This document shows, piece by piece, positions 8,669 to 18,099 of a stretch of 64,000 bases of DNA. The stretch lies in assembly GCF_042678145.1 (NCBI RefSeq), contig NZ_JBHUDG010000003.1, positions 558,001 through 622,000 of the forward strand, in the 5' to 3' direction. The notes under the pieces were generated by a model. The model did no database searches. It had not been told where the DNA came from and was given only the letters and a program-made list of their open reading frames with translations. This stretch comes from Pseudopedobacter beijingensis (GTDB lineage: Bacteria; Bacteroidota; Bacteroidia; Sphingobacteriales; Sphingobacteriaceae). A program made the position numbers and the translations under genes. Position 1 is the first letter of the stretch; each line of letters opens with the position of its first letter.

Positions 8669-9357
8669 TGGAAACATTATTAGTTAACCCTCTTACATTG
8701 TGGTTTCGTTGGCTGTATAAAAAACTGATTTATAAGCTAAAAAACAGGAATAAACACCTTAAAATAGAATATATGGTTGAGATTGATAATTGTTCTTTTG
8801 GACATTACAATACCATATATAAATATTCAAAAATACGTAACTCAAGCTTTGGAGATTTCACCTATGTCGCTAGAAACAGCCTGATCCAGCATACACACAT
8901 CGGAAATTTTTGCTGTATAGGCCCTAATGTTAGCTTGGGCTTGGGAGCGCACCCCAGTACAACATTTGTGTCCAGTCATCCGTTATTTTATTCAACGAAA
9001 AGGCAAGCTGGAGGTTTATCTATTTTAGACAAAGATCTGTTTGATGAATATTTAGAAACGACGATAGGTCATGATGTATGGATTGGAGCCAATGCAATTA
9101 TCAAAGCAGGAATCACCATCGGAAATGGCGCTATTATAGCCTCTGGGGCTGTAATAACTAAAGATGTTGCTCCTTATAGCGTTGTCGGTGGGATACCGGC
9201 AAAACATTTGAAATATAGATTTTCAGAAGAACAAATTGCCTTTTTAAATCAGTTCAAATGGTGGAAAAAAGACTTATATTGGCTTAAAGAGAATAAGGAT
9301 TTATTTACGAATATAGAATTACTGATGGATAAATATGCCCATCAGAAACAACAATAA
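8668..9357 (+). CDS. CatB-like hexapeptide-repeat O-acyltransferase
   Basis: A 229-residue left-handed beta-helix acyltransferase. Imperfect hexapeptide repeats run from about residue 40 to 170, ending in the typical coil GHDVWIGANAII and GAVITKDVAPYSVVGG. The insertion loop with GLGAHPSTTFVSSHP carries the His expected to act as base. Such enzymes move acetyl groups from acetyl-CoA to sugar hydroxyls. The start overlaps the previous stop (TGATG at 8666) and an AGGAGGAG ribosome-binding sequence lies about 10 bases upstream, unusually strong for Bacteroidota. It likely O-acetylates a nucleotide sugar or the finished glycan. Confidence 0.8.
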   Translation: METLLVNPLTLWFRWLYKKLIYKLKNRNKHLKIEYMVEIDNCSFGHYNTIYKYSKIRNSSFGDFTYVARNSLIQHTHIGNFCCIGPNVSLGLGAHPSTTFVSSHPLFYSTKRQAGGLSILDKDLFDEYLETTIGHDVWIGANAIIKAGITIGNGAIIASGAVITKDVAPYSVVGGIPAKHLKYRFSEEQIAFLNQFKWWKKDLYWLKENKDLFTNIELLMDKYAHQKQQ

Positions 9358-9359
9358 TT

Positions 9360-10376
9360 ATGTTAGATCTTAACGATAAATCGATTTTAATTACTGGTGG
9401 AACCGGATCATTAGGTAAGCACCTTACAAAAAATATACTAAATAGGTTTCCGAACGTAAAACGATTGGTCATTTATTCCAGAGACGAGCAAAAGCAGTTT
9501 GAAATGGCACAAGAATTTCCGAAATCAAAACATGATGGAATTCGCTATTTTATTGGTGATGTTAGGGATTACGATCGTTTAAAAAGAGCTATGCAAGGAA
9601 TCGATTACGTGATTCATGCCGCAGCCATGAAACACGTTCCTATTGCAGAATATAATCCAGATGAGTGTGTAAAAACAAATATTCATGGGGCTCAAAATGT
9701 AATTGATGCTTGTTTAGAAACAGGTGTTAGCAATGTTGTTGCACTTTCTACAGATAAAGCTTGTGCACCAATTAATTTATACGGAGCTACAAAATTAGCT
9801 TCTGATAAACTTTTTGTAGCTGCAAATAATATTAGAGGACAACAAAAAATCAAGTTTTCTGTAGTACGTTACGGAAATGTAATGGGTTCTAATGGTTCGG
9901 TAATTCCTTTTTTCATGAAAAAGAAAAAAGAAGGTGTACTTCCTATTACAGATGCAAACATGACTCGTTTCAACATCTCTTTACAAGGTGGTGTAGACAT
10001 GGTTTTACATGCTATGGAAACTGCGTGGGGCGGAGAAATTTTTGTTCCTAAAATTCCATCTTACAAAATTACAGAGGTTGCAAAAGCTGTCGGACCAGAT
10101 TGTAAGCAGGAAATTATTGGAATTCGCCCAGGTGAAAAAGTTCATGAGGAGATGATTACTTCATCAGATTCATTTACTACCTACGATTTAGGAAAATACT
10201 ATGTTATTCTTCCTCAACTTCCCAACTTTAATCTACAGGAATATATCGAAACAAATAAAGCAGTTTTAGTAGAACAAGGATTTCAATATAATTCTGGCGA
10301 AAATACAGAATGGGTAAATGCGGAAGAATTAAGAGCATTAATAAAAGAACATTTATATCCGGATTTTACTGCTTAA
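9360..10376 (+). CDS. pseB: UDP-N-acetylglucosamine 4,6-dehydratase (inverting)
   Basis: First pathway enzyme: an NADP-dependent short-chain dehydrogenase that converts UDP-GlcNAc to the 4-keto-6-deoxy-L-arabino sugar with C5 inversion. The 338-residue sequence has TGGTGSLGK near residue 13, the strand LSTDKAC, and the catalytic YxxxK (YGATK). PHVP-type features of the inverting subgroup are seen in HAAAMKHVPIAEYNP. It starts two bases after the acyltransferase stop and is followed by pseC, the usual gene order. Confidence 0.93.
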   Translation: MLDLNDKSILITGGTGSLGKHLTKNILNRFPNVKRLVIYSRDEQKQFEMAQEFPKSKHDGIRYFIGDVRDYDRLKRAMQGIDYVIHAAAMKHVPIAEYNPDECVKTNIHGAQNVIDACLETGVSNVVALSTDKACAPINLYGATKLASDKLFVAANNIRGQQKIKFSVVRYGNVMGSNGSVIPFFMKKKKEGVLPITDANMTRFNISLQGGVDMVLHAMETAWGGEIFVPKIPSYKITEVAKAVGPDCKQEIIGIRPGEKVHEEMITSSDSFTTYDLGKYYVILPQLPNFNLQEYIETNKAVLVEQGFQYNSGENTEWVNAEELRALIKEHLYPDFTA

Positions 10377-10390
10377 TAGAAATAAAAAAG

Positions 10391-11554
10391 ATGAAATCAA
10401 TTCCTTACGGTCGTCAAACCATAACCGAAGATGATATAAAAGCAGTTGTAGATGTTTTACAATCTGATTTTTTAACACAAGGTCCTCATATTTCAACTTT
10501 TGAACAAAAGTTTGCCGAATATGTAGGTTCTAAATATGCCGTTGCGGTTTCTAACGGAACAGCAGCATTACATTTATGTGCTTTAGCACTAGGTGTTGAT
10601 GAGAAAACAAGAGTAATTACTACTCCAATTACTTTTGCTGCTTCAGCAAATTGTATAAAATACTGTGGTGGTGAAGTTTATTTTGCCGATATAGATCCTA
10701 AAACATTCCTTTTAGACATCAATAAAGTAAAAGAACTTATCGAATCTAAGCCTAAGGGATATTTTCATGGCATTATTCCGGTTGATTTTGCAGGAAATGC
10801 AGTAAATTTGGAAGAATTCAAAAAATTAGCAGACGAACATAATCTTTGGATTGTTGAAGATGCTTGCCACGCCCCTGGTGGATTTTTCAAGGATAGTCAT
10901 AATATCGATCAATATTGTGGAAATGGAAATTTTGCCGATTTAAGCATATTTTCTTTTCACCCAGTAAAACATATTGCCACTGGAGAAGGTGGAATGATTA
11001 CGACTAACAGTAAGGATCTTTTTGATAAACTAACTCTTCTGAGAACCCACGGAATCACAAAAAATGCTACTGAATTTAAAAACAGTCAAGAAACTGTAGC
11101 TCAAGGACCTTGGTATTACGAAATGCAAACTTTGGGCTATAATTACAGATTAACAGATTTTCAGGCAGCCTTAGGTGTTTCTCAATTGACTAGAGCTAAT
11201 GATAATTTAAGCCGAAGAAGAGAATTAGCCAAAAGATACGATGAGGCTTTTAAAAATTCAACTGTAGCCACACCTATTTCTGTAGAAGGAAATGCTTATC
11301 ACTTATATGTGATTAAAGTAAAAAATAGACTGGCTTTATATGAGCATTTAAGAAGCAATCAAATTTTTGCTCAAGTTCATTACGTTCCTGTTCATTTAAT
11401 GCCATATTATCAGGAACAAGGTTTTAAAAAAGGAGATTTCCCTTTAGCCGAAGCTTATTATGATGAATGTTTAAGTCTGCCTATGTATCAGAGCTTAACT
11501 GAACAAGATCAGCAATTTGTCATTGATACTGTTTTAAGTTTTACCGAACGATAA
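10391..11554 (+). CDS. pseC: UDP-4-amino-4,6-dideoxy-N-acetyl-beta-L-altrosamine transaminase
   Basis: PLP-dependent DegT/DnrJ/EryC1-family aminotransferase that adds the 4-amino group to the PseB product. The 387-residue protein starts KSIPYGRQTITEDD, has the SNGTAALH phosphate-binding turn, the acidic VEDACHAPGG, and the PLP lysine in SFHPVKHIATGEGG. ATG 10391 fits the family N-terminus; an in-frame extension upstream to 10310 lies inside pseB and is not credible. The 4-amino group made here becomes N7 of the nonulosonate. Confidence 0.93.
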   Translation: MKSIPYGRQTITEDDIKAVVDVLQSDFLTQGPHISTFEQKFAEYVGSKYAVAVSNGTAALHLCALALGVDEKTRVITTPITFAASANCIKYCGGEVYFADIDPKTFLLDINKVKELIESKPKGYFHGIIPVDFAGNAVNLEEFKKLADEHNLWIVEDACHAPGGFFKDSHNIDQYCGNGNFADLSIFSFHPVKHIATGEGGMITTNSKDLFDKLTLLRTHGITKNATEFKNSQETVAQGPWYYEMQTLGYNYRLTDFQAALGVSQLTRANDNLSRRRELAKRYDEAFKNSTVATPISVEGNAYHLYVIKVKNRLALYEHLRSNQIFAQVHYVPVHLMPYYQEQGFKKGDFPLAEAYYDECLSLPMYQSLTEQDQQFVIDTVLSFTER

Positions 11555-11565
11555 TACTATCCAAA

Positions 11566-12288
11566 TTGAATATAGGCATCATTACCCAAGCAAGAATGAC
11601 CAGCAGTAGACTTCCGGGAAAAATTCTGAAGGAAGTTAAAGGGAAATCTTTGCTTACTTATCACATAGAACGACTAAAACACAGTGGTTTTCCGGTTATT
11701 GTGGCTACCACAACCAATGAAACAGATAATCCGGTTATTGATTTCTGTATTAATAAAGGCATCCCTTACAGCCGAGGTAGTGAAGAAAATGTACTAAGCC
11801 GTTTTTATAACGCAGCTGTTGAAAACAATTTAGATATTATTGTTAGGGTAACGTCTGATTGTCCATTGATTGATCCACACCTCATCAGAAACAGTATGGA
11901 AAAATATCTGAAATTTAATAATGAAAATCTTTATGTCAGTAACGTTATAGACAGAACTTTTGCCCGGGGATTTGATTTTGAAATTTTCAGTTTCCGCTTA
12001 TTAGAAGACGCCTATAAAAATGCAACCGAATCCGCTGACTTGGAACATGTAACGCCTTACATCAGAAAAAACATTAAAGGTGATACCGAGTTTTATGATA
12101 TTAAGCAATCCAAAAATCATAATGATTTAAGGATAACCGTAGATACTGCGGAAGATTTTCAGCTCATTCAAGAGCTAATAGTAACTTTTGACGCCGACCT
12201 CTTACCTTATAATGGGATTGAAGAGATTTTACTTCAGCACCCCGAATTGATCGCTATTAACGCTCATATAGAACAAAAGAAAGTTTAG
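11566..12288 (+). CDS. pseF: CMP-pseudaminic acid cytidylyltransferase (SpsF/PseF-like)
   Basis: Activates the finished nonulosonate with CTP. The N-terminus IGIITQARMTSSRLPGK is the CTP-binding motif of SpsF/NeuA-type transferases, followed by VTSDCPLIDP for metal and sugar binding. Length is 240 residues. The apparent start is TTG at 11566; no ATG lies near, and this TTG places the motif exactly where homologues have it, so a TTG start is likely. The gap to pseC is 11 bases. SpsF-type proteins are also annotated as generic glycosyltransferases; the context decides for PseF. Confidence 0.8.
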   Translation: MNIGIITQARMTSSRLPGKILKEVKGKSLLTYHIERLKHSGFPVIVATTTNETDNPVIDFCINKGIPYSRGSEENVLSRFYNAAVENNLDIIVRVTSDCPLIDPHLIRNSMEKYLKFNNENLYVSNVIDRTFARGFDFEIFSFRLLEDAYKNATESADLEHVTPYIRKNIKGDTEFYDIKQSKNHNDLRITVDTAEDFQLIQELIVTFDADLLPYNGIEEILLQHPELIAINAHIEQKKV

Positions 12289-12290
12289 CC

Positions 12291-13268
12291 GTGAAGAGAA
12301 GAATAGTTATACGCTGTGACGGCGGAGCAAATATTGGCATGGGACATTTGGTCCGTTGCTTTGCACTTGCTCAAACGCTCAAACAGCATTTTAAAATACT
12401 GTTCATCTGTAAATCTATTCCCAGCTCTTTTATTGACGAACTTGCCAAAACCAAATTCTCTCTATTAGAAATTGTAAAAGAGCAGGATATTTTTCAACAG
12501 ATCTATCCCGATGATATCATTGTTCTGGATCATTATAATTTAGATTCTGATTTTCAGCTGCGCATTAAAAATAATGGCAATAAACTAGTTTGTATCGACG
12601 ATTTACATGATAAAATTTTTTATGCAGACTTAATTATCAACCATGCACCAAATGTATCAGAAAAGCTTTATCAAGCACAGCCATATACTAAATTTGCTTT
12701 GGGATTACCTTACGCTTTATTGAGACCTGCTTTTTTACAAGAAGCCAATAAAGAGAAATCTCCAAAAAAACAAGGCAGTATTATGATATGCTTTGGCGGC
12801 GCTGACCCAAAAAATCTAAGTGCAACTATCTTACAAGCTGTCGCTCAGAGTAGCTTTTTCAATTCGATAGAAGTCATTTTAGGCCCCTCTTATCTTTTTC
12901 ATGAAAGCCTAAATCAAATTATTACTGGACTGGATACTTCTTCAAAAACAATAAAACTGAGCTTCAACCTTAATGAACAAGAAATGATCAAGGTGATGAG
13001 CCGAAATGATTGGGCTATTGTTCCGGCTAGTGGAGTTTTATTTGAAGCACTGGCCTGCGGTTGCGAATCCATTTCCGGATATTACATTGATAATCAACAG
13101 GATATCCATGAGGGATTTCATCAAATAAACGCCATTCATAAAGCTGGAGATTTCTCAAATATAAGCCAGCTACTAAAAAATATTGGTAATTTTGAACGGA
13201 AAAATAATGGGCAGCTAATCGACGGCCTTTCAGGAGAACGCCTATTAAAATTATTTAAGGAACTATAA
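12291..13268 (+). CDS. pseG: UDP-2,4-diacylamido-2,4,6-trideoxy-beta-L-altropyranose hydrolase
   Basis: Releases UDP from the fully N-acylated altrose derivative before condensation with PEP. The 325-residue GT-B-like protein begins RRIVIRCDGGANIGMGHLVR, the family hallmark including the catalytic His in GMGH, and has ICFGGADPKN and a C-terminal GVLFEALACG nucleotide-binding region. GTG at 12291 starts two bases after the pseF stop; the alignment with PseG N-termini supports it. It sits between pseF and the formyltransferase. Confidence 0.9.
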   Translation: MKRRIVIRCDGGANIGMGHLVRCFALAQTLKQHFKILFICKSIPSSFIDELAKTKFSLLEIVKEQDIFQQIYPDDIIVLDHYNLDSDFQLRIKNNGNKLVCIDDLHDKIFYADLIINHAPNVSEKLYQAQPYTKFALGLPYALLRPAFLQEANKEKSPKKQGSIMICFGGADPKNLSATILQAVAQSSFFNSIEVILGPSYLFHESLNQIITGLDTSSKTIKLSFNLNEQEMIKVMSRNDWAIVPASGVLFEALACGCESISGYYIDNQQDIHEGFHQINAIHKAGDFSNISQLLKNIGNFERKNNGQLIDGLSGERLLKLFKEL

Positions 13269-13269
13269 T

Positions 13270-14163
13270 ATGAAATATGCTTTATTTGTTTCTGGAGGTT
13301 TAGGTTATTCTTTACTGAAGTTGATCTATCTCAAAATTGATATCAGCTTCATTGCAACAGATTCAAAGTCAGAAAGTATTGTAAGCTTTGCTCTTCAAAA
13401 CAATATCCCATTATTTAAAGGGAATCCCCGAAATGGAAAACTAAGTGAATTTTCGAAAAGTTTTGATGCTGATATTGCTTTATCTATCAATTACCTTTTT
13501 ATTATAGAACAAGACACCATCTCTTTGTTCAAATACGCCATTAACTTTCATGGCAGCTTATTGCCAAAATACCGCGGACGTACACCACATGTTTGGGCTA
13601 TTATTAATGGCGAAAAAGAAACAGGCGTTACTGCTCATTTGATTGATTCCGGATGTGATACTGGCGATATTGTTTTACAAAGAAAAGTAACAATTAATGT
13701 TGAAGATACAGGGCAATCGCTCTTAGAAAAATATGTAGAAATATATCCAGAAATGGTGCAATCCATTATCCATGAAGTAGAACATCAGACTTTAATGCTA
13801 AAACATCAAGATCATTCCTTGGCTACATATTTTGATAAACGTACGCCAGAAGATGGGCAAATTGATTGGAACTGGCAAAAAGAACGTATATTTAATTGGG
13901 TTAGAGCACAAACATATCCTTACCCGGGAGCATTTACTTTGTTCGGAAAAGAAAAAATTATCATTGATAGAATTAGCTATAACAATTCTGGCTTCGACAA
14001 CAAGATGCCCAATGGACTCATCCTTAAGAGCGAAAACGAAATTGTTATTGTAAAAACACCTAACGGAGCAATATCTATAGATAGAGCCAGATCAAATCTG
14101 GAAATATTAAATCCAGGGGATATACTGGAAAGTCCAAACTTAAAAACCCCATCAAGTATATGA
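13270..14163 (+). CDS. formyltransferase acting on a sugar amine (in place of PseH)
   Basis: A 297-residue protein of the methionyl-tRNA formyltransferase/ArnA fold using N10-formyl-tetrahydrofolate. The catalytic triad is intact: N92 and H94 in NFHGSLLPKYRG, and D130 in DSGCDTGDI. A short C-terminal OB-like part follows. It is not the housekeeping Fmt by context: it lies between pseG and pseI and overlaps pseI by four bases (ATGA). The canonical pathway needs an acyltransferase (PseH) at the C4 amine, and none is present in this block. I infer that this enzyme formylates the 4-amino group, giving a 7-N-formyl pseudaminic acid. Confidence 0.75.
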   Translation: MKYALFVSGGLGYSLLKLIYLKIDISFIATDSKSESIVSFALQNNIPLFKGNPRNGKLSEFSKSFDADIALSINYLFIIEQDTISLFKYAINFHGSLLPKYRGRTPHVWAIINGEKETGVTAHLIDSGCDTGDIVLQRKVTINVEDTGQSLLEKYVEIYPEMVQSIIHEVEHQTLMLKHQDHSLATYFDKRTPEDGQIDWNWQKERIFNWVRAQTYPYPGAFTLFGKEKIIIDRISYNNSGFDNKMPNGLILKSENEIVIVKTPNGAISIDRARSNLEILNPGDILESPNLKTPSSI

Positions 14164-15200
14164 AAATAGGAAATTTCGACCTGAATTCGGGTAAGACTTT
14201 CATTATAGCGGAACTTTCTGCAAACCATAATGGAAGTTTAGATACAGCCATAAAAACAATTAGAGCAGCAAAAAGAGCTGGCGCTGATGCAATAAAATTG
14301 CAAACATACACTGCAGAGACCATTACCATTGCAAGCGATAAGGAGGATTTTATATTAAAATCAGGTTCTATCTGGGACGGTATTACTTTTCATGAACTTT
14401 ACCAACAAGCTTACACCCCTTGGGAATGGCATGCAGAACTTTTTAAAGTAGCCGAAGAAGAAAATCTTATTTGCTTCTCTTCTCCTTTTGACCCTACTGC
14501 AGTTGAATTTTTGGAAAAACTAGATGTACCTGCATACAAAATTGCTTCTTTTGAAATTACAGATATTCCTTTGATAGAGTTGGTAGCCTCAAAAGGAAAA
14601 CCCGTAATTCTTTCTACAGGTATTGCTACAGAAGCCGATATTCGCCTAGCTTTAGATGCCTGTTATCGCATGGGCAATAAAGAAGTTGCTTTGTTAAAGT
14701 GTACTTCCTCATACCCTGCTCCAATAGAAGAGGCAAATATGCTAATGGTAAAAGATTTTATTGACCGATTTGGAGTCATATCAGGACTATCTGACCATAC
14801 AATGGGTAGTACTGTTCCGGTTGTAGCTGTGTGTTTTGGCGCAAAGATTATTGAAAAACATTTCATCACAGACCGTTCTATTGGAGGTCCAGACTCCTCA
14901 TTTTCTATGAATGAACAAGAGTTTACCGATATGGTAAAGGCGGTACGAGAAGCAGAGAAAGCGATTGGAAAAACAGATTATACACTAACAGAGAAACAGA
15001 AAGCAGGACGAGATTTTAGCAGATCATTATATATTGTTGAAGATCTTAAGTCTGGAGAAATTCTTACATCCAAAAATGTAAGATCGATAAGACCAGGATT
15101 CGGAATGCATCCTAAATATTATAAAGAAGTTTTGGGTAAAACAGTAAAACAAGATTTAAAGAAAGGCACTAGATTAGCTTGGGAGGACATAAACGCGTAA
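14160..15200 (+). CDS. pseI: pseudaminic acid synthase
   Basis: NeuB-family enzyme that condenses PEP with the 2,4-diacylamido-trideoxy-altrose to form the nine-carbon sugar. The 346-residue protein has an N-terminal TIM barrel (AELSANHNGSLDTA, AIKLQTYTAETI, GLSDHTMG, KIIEKHF) and a C-terminal SAF antifreeze-like domain (RSIRPGFGMHPKYY). It overlaps the formyltransferase by ATGA and the flippase by TAATG, so translation is probably coupled. Confidence 0.93.
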   Translation: MKIGNFDLNSGKTFIIAELSANHNGSLDTAIKTIRAAKRAGADAIKLQTYTAETITIASDKEDFILKSGSIWDGITFHELYQQAYTPWEWHAELFKVAEEENLICFSSPFDPTAVEFLEKLDVPAYKIASFEITDIPLIELVASKGKPVILSTGIATEADIRLALDACYRMGNKEVALLKCTSSYPAPIEEANMLMVKDFIDRFGVISGLSDHTMGSTVPVVAVCFGAKIIEKHFITDRSIGGPDSSFSMNEQEFTDMVKAVREAEKAIGKTDYTLTEKQKAGRDFSRSLYIVEDLKSGEILTSKNVRSIRPGFGMHPKYYKEVLGKTVKQDLKKGTRLAWEDINA

Positions 15201-16699
15201 TGGGTAAAATCGGAGCACAAACCATAAAAGGCACCATTTATTCTTATTTAGGAGTAATTGTTGGCTTTTTTAGTGTTACCCTTTTACGCTCGCATGGGCT
15301 ATCTACCGAACAAAATGGCGTACTGGAATTAATTACATCTTACGCTATGATTTTGGTTCAGTTGGGATCTTTGGGGATTTTCATGGCCAGCTCCAGATGC
15401 TTTCCTTACTTTAGAAATGTAGATAAAAATCATCATGGTTTTCTCTTTCTGCTTTCTTCCATTCCAATAGTAGGGACGTTATTCTTTTGTATACTGTATC
15501 TAATCATACAATCCATCAGCCCCGAAAACAACTATACATCATTCTTAAATGAATACGCAATTCCTATATTAATATTAACTGTTGCAAATCTGATCTTCAA
15601 TATTTTTGATACTTACAACAGAAACGCTTTTTTTGATGCCGTAACCGGCGCAACTTTAAAAGAGTTTGTATTAAAAGTTACAACAGCAATAGCTATGGGC
15701 TTAATGTTGTTCTTTTCTATGCCTTTCTCTTTATTTCTGACAATATGGTTAATTGCCAATACCATTCCCTCAATTATTATATTTTATAAATTAAAGAAAG
15801 AAAAAAAACTGAATTTCTCTCCAAATCTGGATTTCTTGGATAAAGAGAAAATACAAATGTTAAGCAGTGTAAGCCTATTTGCCGTTATTACCGGATTTAC
15901 AACCATGATTATTCAATACATAGATAAGATCATGATAGATGGTATGATTAACACTTCTTTGACCGGTATTTACGGAATAACTGCAATATTTGGGACGGTA
16001 GTTATTATGCCATCAAGAGTTATGTACCGTATAGGCAGTATAATCGTAGCAGAAAAATGGAAGTCGAACGATTTAGCAGGTATTGCGTCGGTATATAAAA
16101 AAAGTTGTATCAATCAGTTACTTATTGGTTTATTAATCTTTATTGGGATATGGGCCAATATTGACAATGTATTTGAAATGTTGCCGAAAAACGAAGGATA
16201 CGAGGCTGGTAAGTATGTTATTTTCTTTATTAGTTTAGGAGGTTTAATAGAAATGTCGACAGGTTTAAATGGCGTTATATTGGCTACATCCAAATATTAC
16301 AAATATGACACATATTTTTTCCTTGCTCTTATTCTATTAACTATTGGCGCAAACATTCTTTTTATACCTATATACGGTATTACTGGCGCAGCTATCGCTA
16401 GTGCCTTAACAACTTTCTTATTTAACCTATTCCGCTATTTATTCATTTGGAAAAAGTTTAAAATACAACCCTTATCCTGGAATAACCTATTTATTCTTTT
16501 TATTGGTGTAACTATCCTGTTTGTAATCGGATTAATGCCCTCCTTAAAATGGTTTATATTTGATATTATCGTAAGATCGGGATTAATCTCTATTATCTAT
16601 ATTGGATTGGTTTATTGGTTTAAACTTTCTCCTGAAATGAATAGTGTTATTCATTCTTCGTTAAACAAAATTCAAGATTTCTTAAACAGACGAACCTAA
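15200..16699 (+). CDS. polysaccharide flippase, Wzx/MATE-like
   Basis: A 499-residue polytopic membrane protein with 12-14 hydrophobic helices, of the MOP superfamily that flips lipid-linked oligosaccharides across the inner membrane. The N-terminus GKIGAQTIKGTIYSYLG is typical of Bacteroidota oligosaccharide translocases. The ATG overlaps the pseI stop; GGGAGG at 15181 is a good ribosome-binding site. It is the last gene of the surface-sugar operon, followed by a long perfect hairpin. This suggests that the Pse-type sugar enters a flippase-dependent glycan. Confidence 0.85.
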   Translation: MGKIGAQTIKGTIYSYLGVIVGFFSVTLLRSHGLSTEQNGVLELITSYAMILVQLGSLGIFMASSRCFPYFRNVDKNHHGFLFLLSSIPIVGTLFFCILYLIIQSISPENNYTSFLNEYAIPILILTVANLIFNIFDTYNRNAFFDAVTGATLKEFVLKVTTAIAMGLMLFFSMPFSLFLTIWLIANTIPSIIIFYKLKKEKKLNFSPNLDFLDKEKIQMLSSVSLFAVITGFTTMIIQYIDKIMIDGMINTSLTGIYGITAIFGTVVIMPSRVMYRIGSIIVAEKWKSNDLAGIASVYKKSCINQLLIGLLIFIGIWANIDNVFEMLPKNEGYEAGKYVIFFISLGGLIEMSTGLNGVILATSKYYKYDTYFFLALILLTIGANILFIPIYGITGAAIASALTTFLFNLFRYLFIWKKFKIQPLSWNNLFILFIGVTILFVIGLMPSLKWFIFDIIVRSGLISIIYIGLVYWFKLSPEMNSVIHSSLNKIQDFLNRRT

Positions 16700-16721
16700 G
16701 TCCGCATAGACTCCAAAAATA

Positions 16722-16772
16722 AAACCACATACGGACATAGATTATGACATAAACTATGTCCGTATGTGGTTT
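16722..16772. terminator. 19-bp perfect inverted repeat, bidirectional terminator or repeat element
   Basis: Arms 16722-16740 and 16754-16772 are perfectly complementary over 19 bases with a 13-base loop (16741-16753). It separates two converging operons. The arm is far longer than needed for termination and has only short A/T flanks instead of a long T tract. Confidence 0.7.
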
Positions 16773-16802
16773 AAAGATATCTGACGCTAAAGCGATTAAT
16801 TC

Positions 16803-18059
16803 TTATTTCAACTTGGCCAAAGCAGCTTTCAAAGCAGGTAATTTTGATACTATTTCTTCCTTAGAACAAGCACCGACAGAAGCTCTAAACCAGCACATAT
16901 CATCTGTACCAAAAGAAGAGAAAGGAACCAAAGCTACATTAGCCTCTCTGATTAAGTAGAAGTTCAAATCTGTAGATTTTTGAAGCAACTGACCATCTGG
17001 GGTAGTTTTCCCTAAATAGTCAATTTTAAGACTTAGGTATAAAGCGCCCATAGGTTCAATGGCATCTACGGCAAAACCTTCATTCTTTAAAGCGATTATA
17101 CCCTCGTAAAGCGAATCTAAACTTGACTTTATCTTCGCTTTAAAAGAAGCTAAAAATGTATCTACTGCTTCTGTTTGATCCAGATATTTAGCCATAGCAA
17201 CCTGTTCTGCTTTTGGTGCCCAGGCTCCCATATGTCCAACGATAGCTTTCATTTTATCCATTACTTCGGCAGGACCAAATCCCCAACCTACACGTACTCC
17301 CGTTGCTGCAAAACACTTAGAGCTGCCGTCAATAAAAATGGTATAATCTTTCATTTCCGGCATTAATGAAACAGGGTTTACATGTTCATGATCTCCGTAA
17401 GTCAAATGAGCATACATCTGATCATACATCAAATAAAGAGGCTTTTCTCCTTCTTTACGAGATTTATTTTCATCTACTATTAATTGACAAATTTCTTTTA
17501 GTGCAGGTTCGCTAAACATAGTTCCCGTAGGGTTCAAAGGAGAACAAACGGCAATTAACGTTGCTCCTTTTACATGTGGAGCTAAATCTGCTGCAGTAGG
17601 TAAAAAATTATTTTCTGCACTAACGGGCAAAGCTACAGCTTCGGCAGAAAGTAAATGCGCATAATGATTATTGTTCCAGGATGGGGTTGGAAAAATAACT
17701 TTATCGCCCGGATCTACCACAGACAAAAAGGTACTATAAATCAAAGGCCTCGAACCTCCTGAAATTAAAATCTCATTTTTTGCAGCGTACTCCAAGCCCA
17801 TTCTATCTTTTAGAAAACGGGAAACACTTTCTCTTAGTGCCATTACGCCATCTGCCGGAGGGTAATTGGTTTGATTTTCTGCATAAGCATCAACAATATT
17901 TTGCTTTAACTCTTGAGGAATTGGATAAACATTAGAATCAAAATCACCAATAGTTAAATTGGCAACCTGAATTCCTCTGCTTTTCATCTCATTGACTTCA
18001 CCAGCAATTTTTATAATTTCTGAACCAATTAAGGTTGATGCTAATACGGATACTTTCAT
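16803..18059 (-). CDS. class I/II aminotransferase (aspartate aminotransferase-like)
   Basis: A 418-residue PLP enzyme of fold type I. The PLP lysine is in GSSKCFAATGVRVGW, preceded by the pyridine-binding Asp region (YLMYDQMYAHLTYG) and the SPLNPTG motif. It resembles the aspartate/aromatic aminotransferases common in Bacteroidota. It ends the arginine operon, 40 bases after argH, and could make aspartate for argininosuccinate synthesis; that link is inferred from position only. Its natural substrate cannot be decided by eye. Confidence 0.85.
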   Translation of the reverse strand: MKVSVLASTLIGSEIIKIAGEVNEMKSRGIQVANLTIGDFDSNVYPIPQELKQNIVDAYAENQTNYPPADGVMALRESVSRFLKDRMGLEYAAKNEILISGGSRPLIYSTFLSVVDPGDKVIFPTPSWNNNHYAHLLSAEAVALPVSAENNFLPTAADLAPHVKGATLIAVCSPLNPTGTMFSEPALKEICQLIVDENKSRKEGEKPLYLMYDQMYAHLTYGDHEHVNPVSLMPEMKDYTIFIDGSSKCFAATGVRVGWGFGPAEVMDKMKAIVGHMGAWAPKAEQVAMAKYLDQTEAVDTFLASFKAKIKSSLDSLYEGIIALKNEGFAVDAIEPMGALYLSLKIDYLGKTTPDGQLLQKSTDLNFYLIREANVALVPFSSFGTDDMCWFRASVGACSKEEIVSKLPALKAALAKLK

Positions 18060-18099
18060 TCTAATTCTTTATTTTTCTGAACCACAAACGGCCCAATTT

